A stretch of DNA of 64,000 nucleotides. Source: a virus. The notes beneath the pieces are model-generated. The model did not search any database. It was not told the origin of the DNA and was given only the letters and a program-made list of their open reading frames with translations. A program made the translations under genes and the position numbers. The stretch's first letter is position 1. The number at the start of each line of letters is the position of its first letter. Positions 34,720-42,970 of the stretch are shown piece by piece. The DNA is taken from the IMG/VR virus record IMGVR_UViG_3300008259_000014, positions 1-64,000 of that record, one strand, 5' to 3'.

Positions 34720-35799
34720 TTATTTCCTTGTTCCGAATGCGTGTGATTCCTCTAATCCAGATTGGGTTATCCTGATAAATTCTGCCTCTCTAAGAGAGAG
34801 TATAGACATTGAATTTAAATATGTCATTGCAGATCTTAATCCGCCTATATATTCGTCTATTATTGGCTCTACTGGCCCTGCATATCTTAGCCTTGTTGAT
34901 ACTCCCTCTGCACATGTTCCCTTTTTTAGACCGCCCATTTTCTCTACTTGTATATCACTTGATGCCATACCGCGATATACTTTCCACATATCTCCATCAA
35001 CATCCAGCAGCTCCCCTGGTGTTTCTGCGGTTGCTGCAATAGCTCTACCTAATATAACTCCAGATGCTCCAGCTGCGAGTGCTTTTACCATATCACCTGG
35101 ATATCTAATACCGCCATCAGCTATAATGGTTCCAATTGGAAATCTGCTATCATCATCTAGATAGCAGCTCATAACAGATGTTAAGGTAGGGACTCCGCAA
35201 CCGGTTTGTATTCTCGTTTTACAGATGGATCCTCCTCCTATTCCGACCCTTACAGCGTTTGCCCCTTCATTCATTAGAAATTCATAGCCTTCACTTGTTG
35301 CAACATTTCCAGCAATTATATTAAATTCATCTTTATTACCAGCAATATTTCTTGCTTGCTTCATCATTTCTAATACATAATCTGTGTGCCCATTTGCAAC
35401 ATCAATAACTATTGTTTTTATATTTAATTCTTTTTTCAATCTTTTCAGTCTATCAACCTCTGCATCGCCTATACCTATAGCTACTGCTAGAGCATCTCTT
35501 TTGTTTTTGTTAATTTCAGAGAAGATTTTTTTCACTTCATCAATCTGCCTCTCAACAGGCATAAACCTATGAAGCATGGCCATGCCTCCAAGTCTTATAA
35601 TTTCTATTGCCATTTTATGCTCTGTTATTGTATCCATAGGGCTAGATATAATTGGGATGTCCAACTCTACATTGCCAATAAGCGTATGAGTCTTTGGATC
35701 TTTTCTGGATCTAATTGATGAATACTTGGGTATTAACATTACATCATCATATGATAATGCATTCATCATATTGTTTATTTCTTTTTTCACCATACTCAT
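34720..35799 (-). CDS. IMP dehydrogenase-like enzyme without CBS domains
   Basis: A 359-residue TIM-barrel enzyme of the IMPDH/GMP-reductase family. Near the N-terminus SYDDVMLIPKYSSI is typical. The catalytic loop reads VGIGGGSICKTRIQTGCGV with the active Cys (about residue 195), then GTIIADGGIRYPGDMVKALAAG. WKVYRGMASS keeps the Arg-Tyr-type flap of IMPDH (RGM), favouring IMPDH over GMP reductase. The regulatory CBS pair is absent. IMPDH makes XMP on the way to GTP. The start at 35799 has AGGAG five bases upstream and overlaps the upstream gene by a few bases. With PurA downstream it would split IMP between guanine and adenine routes. Confidence 0.85.
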   Translation of the reverse strand: MSMVKKEINNMMNALSYDDVMLIPKYSSIRSRKDPKTHTLIGNVELDIPIISSPMDTITEHKMAIEIIRLGGMAMLHRFMPVERQIDEVKKIFSEINKNKRDALAVAIGIGDAEVDRLKRLKKELNIKTIVIDVANGHTDYVLEMMKQARNIAGNKDEFNIIAGNVATSEGYEFLMNEGANAVRVGIGGGSICKTRIQTGCGVPTLTSVMSCYLDDDSRFPIGTIIADGGIRYPGDMVKALAAGASGVILGRAIAATAETPGELLDVDGDMWKVYRGMASSDIQVEKMGGLKKGTCAEGVSTRLRYAGPVEPIIDEYIGGLRSAMTYLNSMSILSLREAEFIRITQSGLEESHAFGTRK

Positions 35800-35809
35800 A
35801 ATGTCTCCT

Positions 35810-36268
35810 TTATTCATTTACATATATATATTCAGCTTTGTACGCAAAAGACTCTGTGTCCATGCTTATATTCCCAAGCAAGCACCACCTATCATACCAA
35901 TAATGAGAAAATTCATGAATAAGGGTTCCCATTGGTATTGGAGCATTGTCACCAACCAGCAAACATGAATCTCCTTTAACCCAAATTGTCGGGTCATAAA
36001 GTCCGAAAATTTCTTTACCTCCAACTCCAATCTCCTCCTTCCAGTATGCTATATCATTTCTATTTAGTGAAGATCTTGTTATCTCATAAATATGAAGATT
36101 CATATAAGATCTGCAATCACTTGGTTTTCTACCCATTTCTCTTAAAATCTTTTCAGAAATCAGATAACTTTTTTTTGCTGCAAAATCTATTTGCTCCCTT
36201 GTAAATTTCTTTTTTGAATAATTTTGCTCTTTGTAAACATTATATTTAATATATGATTCATTTACCAA
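35810..36268 (-). CDS. HExxH metallopeptidase-like protein, start uncertain
   Basis: The C-terminal part holds IPMGTLIHEFSHYWYDRW, a HExxH zinc-peptidase motif with a hydrophobic helix. The rest is not recognised. The reading frame continues upstream to 36400, but that part crosses the terminator at 36293-36321 and overlaps the stop of a small gene, so a start there is unlikely. No in-frame ATG with a ribosome site follows until late in the gene; the TTG at 36268 is my placeholder. A TATAAT lies 23-28 bases downstream of it in the sense direction, suggesting a promoter here and a later unusual start, or a decayed N-terminus. The frame overlaps the IMPDH-like start region. Confidence 0.5.
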   Translation of the reverse strand: MVNESYIKYNVYKEQNYSKKKFTREQIDFAAKKSYLISEKILREMGRKPSDCRSYMNLHIYEITRSSLNRNDIAYWKEEIGVGGKEIFGLYDPTIWVKGDSCLLVGDNAPIPMGTLIHEFSHYWYDRWCLLGNISMDTESFAYKAEYIYVNE

Positions 36269-36292
36269 GACACTTGATGAAAATTCTAGGTC

Positions 36293-36321
36293 AAAAAAAA
36301 GCCCCGACAAATATCGGGGCT
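36293..36321 (-). terminator. Strong rho-independent terminator
   Basis: AGCCCCGA pairs with TCGGGGCT around a six-base loop, followed by eight T on the minus strand. It ends the transcript carrying the 349-residue and 57-residue genes. Confidence 0.9.
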
Positions 36322-36347
36322 CGCTTGCGCTAGACACCCAAAGGAGA

Positions 36348-36521
36348 CTAGCCAGCAGGTAATTCATCTTTTGGAACCCTATATGTTGATATAATCTCAA
36401 CAGATAGATTTGGACTTGCTGATAGCAATTTTACATGATCCATTGGAACCTTCTTGTGATCGAAGACTGCTTTTGTATCTTTATTTACAACTCTGATATT
36501 ACAAACTTCTACATATTCCAT
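36348..36521 (-). CDS. Small hypothetical protein, 57 residues
   Basis: The frame begins at an ATG (36521) with AAGGAG seven bases upstream and ends at TAG (36348), 27 bases before a strong terminator. The product starts MEYVEVCNIRVVNKDTKAVF and ends VPKDELPAG; it reads like a small beta-rich domain. Not recognised. The ribosome site, spacing after the upstream gene (12 bases) and terminator support a real gene. Confidence 0.6.
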   Translation of the reverse strand: MEYVEVCNIRVVNKDTKAVFDHKKVPMDHVKLLSASPNLSVEIISTYRVPKDELPAG

Positions 36522-36533
36522 TTTACACTCCTT

Positions 36534-37583
36534 TTATCTTCTTCTTAATAAGTCCATATTTCTTGGTGAAAGGTTTCCGTCAAGTCTTGCTTGAACAAAG
36601 CTAACTAGTTGCTCATGCTTTGCAAGATTTGGAAGAAGCCAAGCTAAATTATCCATTGATGAATGCTGACTAATGAGTCTTAAACAATGGTAATCCTCTA
36701 CGTTTGCAAACTTCATCAATATTCTTTCAAGCTTTTCCTGTTCTAGCAGAGCGATTTTCAATTGCTCATCTGTTACATATTCTCTATCTCTATAAACATA
36801 GTAACTAGTACTATATTCTGGAAAAGGCAAAGAATCCCTTGCCATATAAGGCTCTTTCTTTGGCTTAAGCTTATGTGAAGCTATAGTATTTTGCGCTAAG
36901 CCTAGCTTCTTAGAAAGTGCCTCTATGCATGTTCTTTTGATTGAGACTGGTGAAGACTGAGAAACTTTATCCAAAATACTTTCTACAAATATATCATTCA
37001 TCATAGCATGAGATAAGACTTCATTTTTTACATCTGTATAATGAGGTGCTTTTGCAATCATATTGTATGTAGATTCAACATCCTCCTCTGTTTTTAACAA
37101 CTTTATTGACATTTGAATCCATGTATTAATCCCCTCTGGCTCTGCTCCAAGCTCTTTTAGTCTAAAAGCCTCATCTTTTGGATTTAAGTAAAAGGGATTT
37201 TTATCACGCTCAGCCATACAAGTTGAAATTCTCGCCCTAGACGATATATCCAAAGATATTTTACTATTCTCAAGATCTTTAAATAATACTTCTAAAACCT
37301 CTAGACCTTCCTCTTTGGTAAGGTAGTACTTATGATAATTTCTTGTTGCTGCAGAGATTGGAACAGAAACTAAATAGTTTCTTTTTTCTGGAATAGCTTT
37401 CCACAATTTCATAAAATTGTCCTTTGTAATAAGCCACCCATACTTCTCGCGATAGTATGTTAGCTCTGTATTTACAAGTTCAAGTATAAAGTTTGAAAGA
37501 ATGCCATCTAGTATTTCTTCTGGAAATACAATTTCTTTACTTACTTTGCTGTAAAGACTATCTTTATGTTCATTATAATCCAT
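36534..37583 (-). CDS. Hypothetical protein, 349 residues
   Basis: I do not recognise this gene. It is mostly helical, with paired helices in the middle (YNMIAKAPHYTDVKNEVLSH) that recall HEAT-like repeats, and a basic C-terminus ending MDLLRRR. No enzyme motif is visible. It follows the DHH gene by 11 bases and precedes the 57-residue gene, so it belongs to the purA-DHH transcript that ends at 36293. Confidence 0.65.
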   Translation of the reverse strand: MDYNEHKDSLYSKVSKEIVFPEEILDGILSNFILELVNTELTYYREKYGWLITKDNFMKLWKAIPEKRNYLVSVPISAATRNYHKYYLTKEEGLEVLEVLFKDLENSKISLDISSRARISTCMAERDKNPFYLNPKDEAFRLKELGAEPEGINTWIQMSIKLLKTEEDVESTYNMIAKAPHYTDVKNEVLSHAMMNDIFVESILDKVSQSSPVSIKRTCIEALSKKLGLAQNTIASHKLKPKKEPYMARDSLPFPEYSTSYYVYRDREYVTDEQLKIALLEQEKLERILMKFANVEDYHCLRLISQHSSMDNLAWLLPNLAKHEQLVSFVQARLDGNLSPRNMDLLRRR

Positions 37584-37594
37584 AGTTACCTATT

Positions 37595-38428
37595 TTATTT
37601 TTTTAGTTTTTCTAAACTAGACACAGAAAAGCCTGAAGCTCTTTTGTGTCCACCACCACCATACATTTCAGCTATCTTTGTAACATCCATTCCGTTCTCA
37701 TCAGATCTTAAGGAGAAATTATATCTATCTATATTCCAATGATAAACAGCGGCAAATGGCTTGTCAACATTAATTTTATTACAAAGTTCAGCATAGCACC
37801 AGGAGCTATTCAAAGCGGGAACTTCAAAGCCTCCTATAACAAGCGTATGCTTCTTTTCTAGCAACTTATTTAGCTGCATATCTTTAAAACGCTCTATTGC
37901 AGCACCCTGCAACAGGACATCCTTATATTTTTCACTTTCTGGATTTATCTCCAAAGCTAAATCTTTCCAAATCTCTTCTGAGTATTCAAAAGAGTCGATA
38001 TAAAGAAGTACTTTTCCAGAATCTTTTATGGAATGTCTCCATAAATCAAAATCTTCTATACAGTGAATCATATGTGGAATATTGCTATCACCAAATAAAT
38101 ACTTCCAGCTTAAATAAGCTCCAGAGTGATTTACATCATAAATAAATTCATCATAGGCCGCTCCTTTGAGATTTGCAAGCTTTCTCTCTGCCGAAACATG
38201 ATGATCTATTATTGTTAGAGAATTTGCTTTATTTTTTATTTCTATCATTTTATTTGGATCAAAAGAAAAATCAGCAAAAAATACATCTCTTCCAGAGAGA
38301 TCTATATTAAATTCTCTCTGATAATAGGCTGGAATATATTCCATACTATCGCCATACTTCATCCAAAAGGCAAACCTTGAACCAAATCCATCTCTACAAT
38401 CTGCATGATATATTAAAACTGGTTTCAT
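37595..38428 (-). CDS. DHH-family phosphoesterase
   Basis: The 277-residue product has the DHH motifs: HADCRDGFGS (motif I) at residues 9-18, FFADFSFD, then TIIDHHVS, the namesake DHH at about residues 76-78. The DHHA1 domain ends with MYGGGGHKRASGFSVS, the GGGH substrate-binding motif. Members break down nano-RNA, cyclic dinucleotides or 3'-phosphoadenosine phosphate. A phage could use it to recycle short RNA or destroy cyclic oligonucleotide signals of host defence; the latter is inference. Its ATG overlaps the stop of the PurA-fragment gene by 4 bases (ATGA). Confidence 0.85.
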   Translation of the reverse strand: MKPVLIYHADCRDGFGSRFAFWMKYGDSMEYIPAYYQREFNIDLSGRDVFFADFSFDPNKMIEIKNKANSLTIIDHHVSAERKLANLKGAAYDEFIYDVNHSGAYLSWKYLFGDSNIPHMIHCIEDFDLWRHSIKDSGKVLLYIDSFEYSEEIWKDLALEINPESEKYKDVLLQGAAIERFKDMQLNKLLEKKHTLVIGGFEVPALNSSWCYAELCNKINVDKPFAAVYHWNIDRYNFSLRSDENGMDVTKIAEMYGGGGHKRASGFSVSSLEKLKK

Positions 38429-38757
38429 GATATTGACTCTGGTGAGTGAGCAAAGTAAATATCCTCTACTAAATCACAATCATTTCTAATTATTAGTGTG
38501 ATTGCTTTTTTCATTTCTTCGATGGAGTCTGCCTGCATTAAAACTCCATTATATGTCATTTTTAGAAGATTTAAGCTTTCTAGAACGTCACACTTTGCTA
38601 CTGCCAAATGTGTTACCCCAGATTTATTTACAGCCTCGACAAGCTTATTCATATTCAGCCAATTAACTTTCCTTGCAATTCCGCTGGTTGCTTCACATAT
38701 TTTACCTAAAAAAAATCCATCCGGGCAGCCGGTATCAAAACTAATATCTAGCCTCAT
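38425..38757 (-). CDS. Stand-alone PurA C-terminal-like domain
   Basis: The 110-residue product aligns with the last third of the full PurA encoded just upstream: ARKVNWLNMNKLVEAV versus RRKVNYLNLDRLIFAL, LAVAKCDVLES versus LIISKCDVLEE, and CDLVEDIYF versus CPDVEDFYY. The guanine-recognition motif (K-C-D-V-L) is kept, but the Arg pair that binds IMP in PurA (TGRRRKV) is replaced by SGIARKV. It lacks the P-loop and catalytic domain, so it cannot be a synthetase alone. It may be a decayed duplicate or a regulatory or GTP-binding partner. Start at 38757 by GGAGA eight bases upstream. Confidence 0.7.
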   Translation of the reverse strand: MRLDISFDTGCPDGFFLGKICEATSGIARKVNWLNMNKLVEAVNKSGVTHLAVAKCDVLESLNLLKMTYNGVLMQADSIEEMKKAITLIIRNDCDLVEDIYFAHSPESIS

Positions 38758-38806
38758 AAAAACACTCTCCATTAAGTAATGGCAAATTATCTATATAAAA
38801 ATTGAT

Positions 38807-39913
38807 TTAAAGACTCAACCCCTCTACTACCTCTTTTGAGGAAGAATAATAGAAATCCTCAACATCAGGACACTCTATTGTGAGAATGTCGGAAATACAA
38901 TCTTTCATCATTTTTAACGAATCAAATGATATTAAATTATTTTTATAATACATTTTATATATCTTTACTTCTTCCAAAACATCACACTTCGATATTATCA
39001 ATTTATTTCCGCCACCAGTTTTTAATGCAAAGATAAGACGATCTAGGTTAAGATAGTTTACCTTGCGGCGGCGACCAGTGGTAACACCATATTCTTGTCC
39101 AACTTCTCCAATCTTTTCCAAATCTGGATTATCAAAAAGTGTTTCTGGAAAATCAGGATCTTCACCAGAACGTGTCTCATAAATTTTAGCTACTGCATAA
39201 ATGTTTTTTATTTTCTTTGGAGGAAAGCCAATAGAGCAAGCCGCATATGGAAGTGTCTCACTGGACGTGACATATGGATAATTTCCATAGTTTATATCAA
39301 GATAAAAACCCTGAGCACCCTCGCAAAGTATATTTCCATACAAATTTCCATCAAACAAGAAATCTCTCCAGGCCCTCTTTTTATCTCCAATCTTAAATGT
39401 CCGTTTATTGTCTATCCCGGCTATAGACTCAAATCTTACACCTGTTCTAGAATACTTTTCGCCGTAGGCTGGCGCAATGCCTCTTGAAGTTGTTCCTAGT
39501 TTCTTAGAAAGATTAGACTTATCAAAATCTATATGATTTTCAGACACAATGTGTGCCATTGGCGAAATTTTAACTAAGTCAATATTAAAACCGTTACTAT
39601 CTAGATAGATCAACTCACCCATTAGGGAGTCAAGATTAACAACGCATCCAGGTCCAATAAGAGACTTTATTCCATGAAAGACACCGGATGGAATCAAATG
39701 TGTCTTATATTTTTCACCATTTACATAGACTGTGTGGCCAGCATTTGCCCCTCCACCCCATCTAGCTACAAAATCATAATACTTATTGCCAGATCCATCT
39801 TGTGATGCTTGAGGGTCTAATTGCGATGAAAGATAAGATGAAACCTTGCCTTTACTTTCATCTCCGTAGCTAGCACCATATACAATATCAACAGATACAA
39901 CTTTGCCACTCAT
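38807..39913 (-). CDS. Adenylosuccinate synthetase-like enzyme, short type
   Basis: A 368-residue enzyme of the PurA family, shorter than E. coli PurA (432) and nearer the archaeal/phage PurZ size. The P-loop reads YGASYGDESKGKVSS; the catalytic Asp of GDEGKGK is kept (PurZ enzymes have Ser there), while a Gly becomes Ser. GGANAGHTVYVNGEKYKTHL, GTTSRGIAPAY and ILCEGAQGFYLDINYG are the usual PurA motifs, and TGRRRKVNYLNLDRL and ISKCDVLEE form the substrate and guanine sites. It would join aspartate to IMP (or another purine nucleotide) using GTP. The homing-type endonuclease gene lies directly upstream. Confidence 0.88.
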   Translation of the reverse strand: MSGKVVSVDIVYGASYGDESKGKVSSYLSSQLDPQASQDGSGNKYYDFVARWGGGANAGHTVYVNGEKYKTHLIPSGVFHGIKSLIGPGCVVNLDSLMGELIYLDSNGFNIDLVKISPMAHIVSENHIDFDKSNLSKKLGTTSRGIAPAYGEKYSRTGVRFESIAGIDNKRTFKIGDKKRAWRDFLFDGNLYGNILCEGAQGFYLDINYGNYPYVTSSETLPYAACSIGFPPKKIKNIYAVAKIYETRSGEDPDFPETLFDNPDLEKIGEVGQEYGVTTGRRRKVNYLNLDRLIFALKTGGGNKLIISKCDVLEEVKIYKMYYKNNLISFDSLKMMKDCISDILTIECPDVEDFYYSSSKEVVEGLSL

Positions 39914-40815
39914 TAATCCTCCAGAATTATTTTAAAACTTTCAATATTTATTTGCTTCTTTTTGTTATCATTAATTATAAAATGATATTTATATCCCTTT
40001 TCCTCACAGTATTTTGTTGCCGAGGCAATTTTTGCCTCATTCTTTTCTTTATATTGTTCGTACCAATATGTACTTTTAATTTCAATTAATTTTATTTTAC
40101 CATTAACATTAATTTTAAAGTCTATAAAATATCTGTGTGAATTCCCATTAAATTTATAATATAAAAAAGGACCATCTTCAATTTTTATATTGCTTTCTTC
40201 ACAAAAAGAAACAAAAAGCTTTTCGTAAGACCCTTGAACAAGTATCTTGTCGCCAAACTTTGTTTGGTAATATTCAGCCTTAGCCCTTCCGCCGCCATTT
40301 ATTGCAGCGCGCTGAGCAATCTCCGGTTTAAACATTGGGTTTTCTACCCCATATTTTTCGATGTATGTCTTTCTTGCCTTGGATAAAGTTTCTTTCGACT
40401 GGCCTGGATGCTCAACGCCATGATTTTTTAGACATGTTTTTATCTTCTTATCTTTAGTCTCTTTTAGCTGCGAAGTATTCTCCACCCCATATTTTTCGAG
40501 CATTGTTTTTTTTGATTTTTGCTTTATATGATCAAGTTGAAAATTATTTGTTACACCATATTTTTTAAATAATTCATCATTCTTCATTTTGTTGGCACAC
40601 TTTTTTGAACAAGTCTTTGTGTAGCCAGAATCTAATTCTCTAAATCCTTTGAAGTTTGTTTCAGCTCCGCATATAATACACAGCCCATCTAATTCTTTTT
40701 TTAAATGTTCATCATAATATTGTTTTAAGTTTTTATTATGTTTTAATTTTGTATGTGTTCCAAGATAATTCAACCTACAGCTAAAGCCACATTCAATGCA
40801 TTCTATATTTCTCAT
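39913..40815 (-). CDS. Probable homing endonuclease, zinc finger plus nuclease domain
   Basis: The 300-residue protein starts with Cys/His fingers (IECIECGF with HTKLKH, then CIICG and CSKKC). The middle has repeated motifs of the form KYGVxNxxQ (KKYGVTNNFQL, EKYGVENTSQL, NHGVEHPGQS, EKYGVENPMF), the DNA-binding repeats seen in phage homing endonucleases. The C-terminal 120 residues look like a PD-(D/E)XK or Vsr-like nuclease (RYFIDFKINVNGKIKLIEIK). It lies one base from purA, a likely insertion site. Its own extended -10 promoter may lie at 40831. Confidence 0.75.
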   Translation of the reverse strand: MRNIECIECGFSCRLNYLGTHTKLKHNKNLKQYYDEHLKKELDGLCIICGAETNFKGFRELDSGYTKTCSKKCANKMKNDELFKKYGVTNNFQLDHIKQKSKKTMLEKYGVENTSQLKETKDKKIKTCLKNHGVEHPGQSKETLSKARKTYIEKYGVENPMFKPEIAQRAAINGGGRAKAEYYQTKFGDKILVQGSYEKLFVSFCEESNIKIEDGPFLYYKFNGNSHRYFIDFKINVNGKIKLIEIKSTYWYEQYKEKNEAKIASATKYCEEKGYKYHFIINDNKKKQINIESFKIILED

Positions 40816-40830
40816 TATTACCTCAGTATA

Positions 40831-40839
40831 ATTATACCA
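40831..40839 (-). promoter_or_regulatory. Candidate extended -10 promoter (TGGTATAAT)
   Basis: TGGTATAAT is a perfect extended -10 element, within the palindrome GTATAATTATAC. It lies 16 bases before the start of the homing endonuclease gene, which leaves almost no leader, and there is no clear -35. The same nine bases occur ahead of the 64-residue gene at 49965-49973. Confidence 0.3.
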
Positions 40840-40864
40840 AGGTAGCGACAGTCATATAATCTCC

Positions 40865-40898
40865 AAAAATTAAAGGCCACCGCGATGGTGGCCTTTAA
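40865..40898 (-). terminator. Rho-independent terminator
   Basis: A 12-base stem (TTAAAGGCCACC with its complement, 40870-40898) and five-base loop is followed on the minus strand by ATTTTTGG. It ends the transcript of the 485-residue gene and separates it from the homing endonuclease. Confidence 0.85.
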
Positions 40899-40947
40899 TC
40901 CGGCCACCTCTGCTATGGTAACCAGGGATTAGACTGCTGCAACAAAA

Positions 40948-42405
40948 TTAAATAACGCCCTTCTTTTCGAGCTTATCTAGGCGGTTTTGCCTTGCAGAAG
41001 TTTTTCCCATATTTTTACTGGCCTGATCAATCTCCCCTCCCCTAGATTCTCTTCTGAATGGAAGTCTTTTTTGCCTTCTACTTTTATTCATAAATGTTTT
41101 AAAAGCCTCTGCTCTTGCTGAAGATACTCCAGCTCCAACAAGTCTATCTGCTAATCTGGCCACCTCTAGAGGTCCCAATGCAGCTCTAACTCTTCCGTCT
41201 CCTCTTCCTATAGGTGCTACATTTTCACTTGCTCCGTCTTTTATGTAAAACTGTGGATTTCCTGAGTTTACAGAATCTATAGTTAAGAATATCTGATCTT
41301 TTCCAAATGTTCCTATTGATACTGCTGGCCTTCCGTTTACAGTTTCAGATACTAAGCCTCCAGTTGATGCTGGTGCTGGTGTTACTGGCGCTGCTGCTGG
41401 CGTTGGTGTTACTGCGGCTGGTGCTACTGGAGTGTTTACTGCTGGAGTTGCTTCTTTAATTTCTTCAACTTCTCCATTGCTAATTTGATTATTTAGAATT
41501 CTTGCAAAATTGTTCCAATTTCTGTAATTGCCTGGGGTTAACTTCTTTTCTATTTCATTATCTTTGCTTACAAAAACCTCATTATTGCTAATAATTCTAT
41601 ATTGGTATCCATTTCTTTGATCTTTGTAAGTTTTACCAATATATCCTGCTACTATTAGAGTTGTGGCAGGTCTTACAACCGGACTTGTTTGTGCGGCGCG
41701 ACTTGAGGTCATTCTTTCTGCTAACTGATAACCATCATCTCCAGGATGTGCAATACTTTTAGGAACTCCGTCTATAGTTTCAGGAACCCTCATTGCATTC
41801 TGTTTCTCAATATATCTTTCTTGCAATATACTTATATATTTTAAGTTTTCAATTATCTTATCAACGTTTCTGTATAAACCGTATATACCTTTATTGTCTG
41901 CTTCATTAATAATTTTTATTGCAAAATTTTCAGCATTAAATGGTTTTTTTAAAAGTTCTTCAGTAGCAGTATTAACAAGATATTCTACAGATTTAGAAGG
42001 TAGACCACTAAGATCTCCTCCAGGGCCTGTTACATAATCCTCATTTAAGATTGTTCTTATATGAATTCCCACCTGTCTTTTGAGATCTTCATAGTCAGAT
42101 ATTTTCTCATCTTCTTGCGCAACTTTTATCAAATTCTTATAACCAATTCCGCTCAATGCATGATTTAACTTAATTAATTCTTTTTTCATTTCATATCCTA
42201 TCTTATAATTAAAAAATTTATTTGAAGCCAAAACAGCCTCGCCGGAATGGTCCAAATTTTCAAAACCATCCACTTCCATTGTATTAAATCCAGATTTATT
42301 AGCAGATTCAGCGTCTTCTTCTTTGAATTCACTAACTTCTACATTTTCAGAACCAGGCACATTTTGTGCTGGCATTGATAAAAGACCTGTTGCCAACTTT
42401 CTCAT
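40948..42405 (-). CDS. Hypothetical protein with a Pro/Ala/Thr linker, likely virion or assembly
   Basis: The 485-residue product has a helical N-terminal half, a Pro-Ala-Thr-Val linker at about residues 320-350 (repeats such as PAAVTPTPAAAPVTPAPAS) and a basic C-terminal tail with SRRQKRLPFRRES and Arg/Lys pairs. Low-complexity linkers and basic tails are common in phage structural proteins. Its start overlaps the stop of the HExxH gene upstream by 4 bases. Not recognised beyond that. Confidence 0.65.
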   Translation of the reverse strand: MRKLATGLLSMPAQNVPGSENVEVSEFKEEDAESANKSGFNTMEVDGFENLDHSGEAVLASNKFFNYKIGYEMKKELIKLNHALSGIGYKNLIKVAQEDEKISDYEDLKRQVGIHIRTILNEDYVTGPGGDLSGLPSKSVEYLVNTATEELLKKPFNAENFAIKIINEADNKGIYGLYRNVDKIIENLKYISILQERYIEKQNAMRVPETIDGVPKSIAHPGDDGYQLAERMTSSRAAQTSPVVRPATTLIVAGYIGKTYKDQRNGYQYRIISNNEVFVSKDNEIEKKLTPGNYRNWNNFARILNNQISNGEVEEIKEATPAVNTPVAPAAVTPTPAAAPVTPAPASTGGLVSETVNGRPAVSIGTFGKDQIFLTIDSVNSGNPQFYIKDGASENVAPIGRGDGRVRAALGPLEVARLADRLVGAGVSSARAEAFKTFMNKSRRQKRLPFRRESRGGEIDQASKNMGKTSARQNRLDKLEKKGVI

Positions 42406-42932
42406 CTTTTTACTTTTCCATTTTTTTCATTAGAGAACTCGTTAGCCATTTTTCCCAATAAGCCTCTATAGTAAGCTAGCTTTACATCCTGTGGAAGCTG
42501 CGGAATAAAAGCCTTTTCTGCTGATTCTGCTCTGCCTTCTCCACCTGGAAAATCACCAGTAGATGGATTGAAGTCTTCAATGTGAGCATGCTCATGCATT
42601 AAAACTTGAGCAATTTGACCTAGCACTTGTGCAAATTGATCTTCTGATATATTCTGCGGCATATTTGGCAATACAAAATGAATCTTGTCAATTTTTCCGT
42701 TATCATTCTTATCTGCACTTGAAACATAAGCTATTGATTCTGGCTTGTCAGATGGCTTTTGAGCATCAAAAACTATTTTATCAGCACTATTTAGAATAGT
42801 TTTTATTTCTGGCTTTAAATTCGTAATCTTTAAAAGCTCTCCCTTCATCTTCATCCAATAACTAGGAGGAGAACCCTTTGGAGGCTCATTTTGAAGCTGG
42901 GCAGTTTTATGAATCTTAAAATTATATGACAT
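42402..42932 (-). CDS. HExxH zinc-peptidase-like protein, 176 residues
   Basis: The motif QVLMHEHAHIEDFNP (HEHAH, a HExxH form) lies at about residues 110-124, with an acidic/Gly segment GDFPGGEGRAESAE after it that could supply the third metal ligand (Glu). The N-terminal part is not recognised. Proteins of this type in phages may mature virion proteins; that is inference. It overlaps the 485-residue gene by 4 bases, suggesting joint translation. Confidence 0.6.
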   Translation of the reverse strand: MSYNFKIHKTAQLQNEPPKGSPPSYWMKMKGELLKITNLKPEIKTILNSADKIVFDAQKPSDKPESIAYVSSADKNDNGKIDKIHFVLPNMPQNISEDQFAQVLGQIAQVLMHEHAHIEDFNPSTGDFPGGEGRAESAEKAFIPQLPQDVKLAYYRGLLGKMANEFSNEKNGKVKR

Positions 42933-42970
42933 ATTTTTTGACCTACAAAATAGATTATTTAATTAATAGA

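Noticed and set aside
36331-36367. Signal peptide (MNYLLASLLWVSS) on the HExxH protein
   Set aside because: The stretch overlaps the end of a small gene and runs straight into a strong terminator, so it is unlikely to be translated in that frame as part of this gene.
38807-39913. PurZ and a diaminopurine genome
   Set aside because: The catalytic Asp of PurA is kept, and no MazZ, DatZ or PurZ-linked polymerase is seen here. Left as an open question only.
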